Part shown: piece after piece, positions 5,863-5,957 of the stretch | Layout: each line of letters opens with the position of its first letter | Numbering within the stretch: the stretch's first letter is position 1 | Assembly (NCBI GenBank): GCA_943326825.2 | Contig: CALPUT020000171.1 | Coordinates: 1-5,957 of the forward strand | Direction of reading: 5' to 3' | DNA length: 5,957 nt | Origin: Chryseobacterium gleum | Lineage (GTDB): Bacteria > Bacteroidota > Bacteroidia > Flavobacteriales_D > Crocinitomicaceae | Notes under the pieces: generated by a model | What the model saw: only the letters and a program-made list of their open reading frames with translations | Databases searched by the model: none | What the model was told of the DNA's origin: nothing | Program-made: the position numbers and the translations under genes

Positions 5863-5957
5863 CTACTCCATCCCCCCTGAACCCCAAAAAGGTGCTTCAT
5901 GTTCGTTTCCGTTATCACTCTCACTCTCATTCTCGCTTTGATTTACAGGGGGTCTGC
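5863..5957 (-). CDS. Possible C-terminal end of a minus-strand gene entering from the right edge
   Basis: On the minus strand one frame is open from the window edge for 30 codons and ends in TAG at 5863-5865. The residues form an acidic, Ser/Asn/Glu-rich stretch (SENESESDNGNEHE) followed by APFWGSGGME, which reads like a disordered protein tail. The other two minus frames stop within 30 bases of the edge. A hexamer run (5915-5932, TCACTC-type on +) encodes the alternating Glu-Ser/Asn pattern. If real, the gene converges on the OmpA operon. The stretch is too short to name a family, and an open run of 30 codons can occur by chance. Confidence 0.33.
   Translation of the reverse strand, partial: RPPVNQSENESESDNGNEHEAPFWGSGGME

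Overview
The window looks like a piece of an AT-rich genome of the phylum Bacteroidota, most likely class Flavobacteriia. This is inferred from gene content: a type B sorting domain of the type IX secretion system (T9SS), a PorP/SprF-family protein and a Bacteroidota-style OmpA protein. The codon use is AT-rich, and no Shine-Dalgarno sequence precedes the start codons.

Layout: (i) 2-1021 is the 3' end of a large surface-protein gene on the + strand. It holds one complete cadherin/Ig-like repeat, two 63-residue calcium-binding-type repeats and a C-terminal gliding-motility-associated (CHU_C) sorting domain. (ii) A 12-bp hairpin at 1030-1059 separates it from (iii) a PorP/SprF-family outer-membrane protein gene (1079-1999). 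(iv) After 20 bases comes a 1117-codon gene (2020-5373) with PorE-like architecture: signal peptide, helical repeats, PD40-type propeller, carboxypeptidase-regulatory-like domains and OmpA peptidoglycan-binding domain. Unusually, the last regulatory-like plus OmpA module is present twice in tandem, and a LysM domain closes the protein. (v) About 200 bases of very AT-rich sequence end in a clear + strand intrinsic terminator (5571-5609). (vi) From about 5690 to the end the base composition rises to about 46% GC. This part holds inverted repeats and, at the extreme edge, what may be the last 30 codons of a minus-strand gene.

The three main genes make a functional set seen repeatedly in Bacteroidota: a secreted T9SS substrate with a type B sorting domain, a PorP/SprF partner needed for secretion or anchoring of such substrates, and a periplasmic/outer-membrane protein tying the complex to peptidoglycan. 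This joint role is inferred from family knowledge and gene order. The most distinctive observation is the doubled OmpA module plus LysM, which gives three predicted peptidoglycan-binding domains in one polypeptide. I see no sign of CRISPR, tRNA, rRNA, transposase or defence genes.
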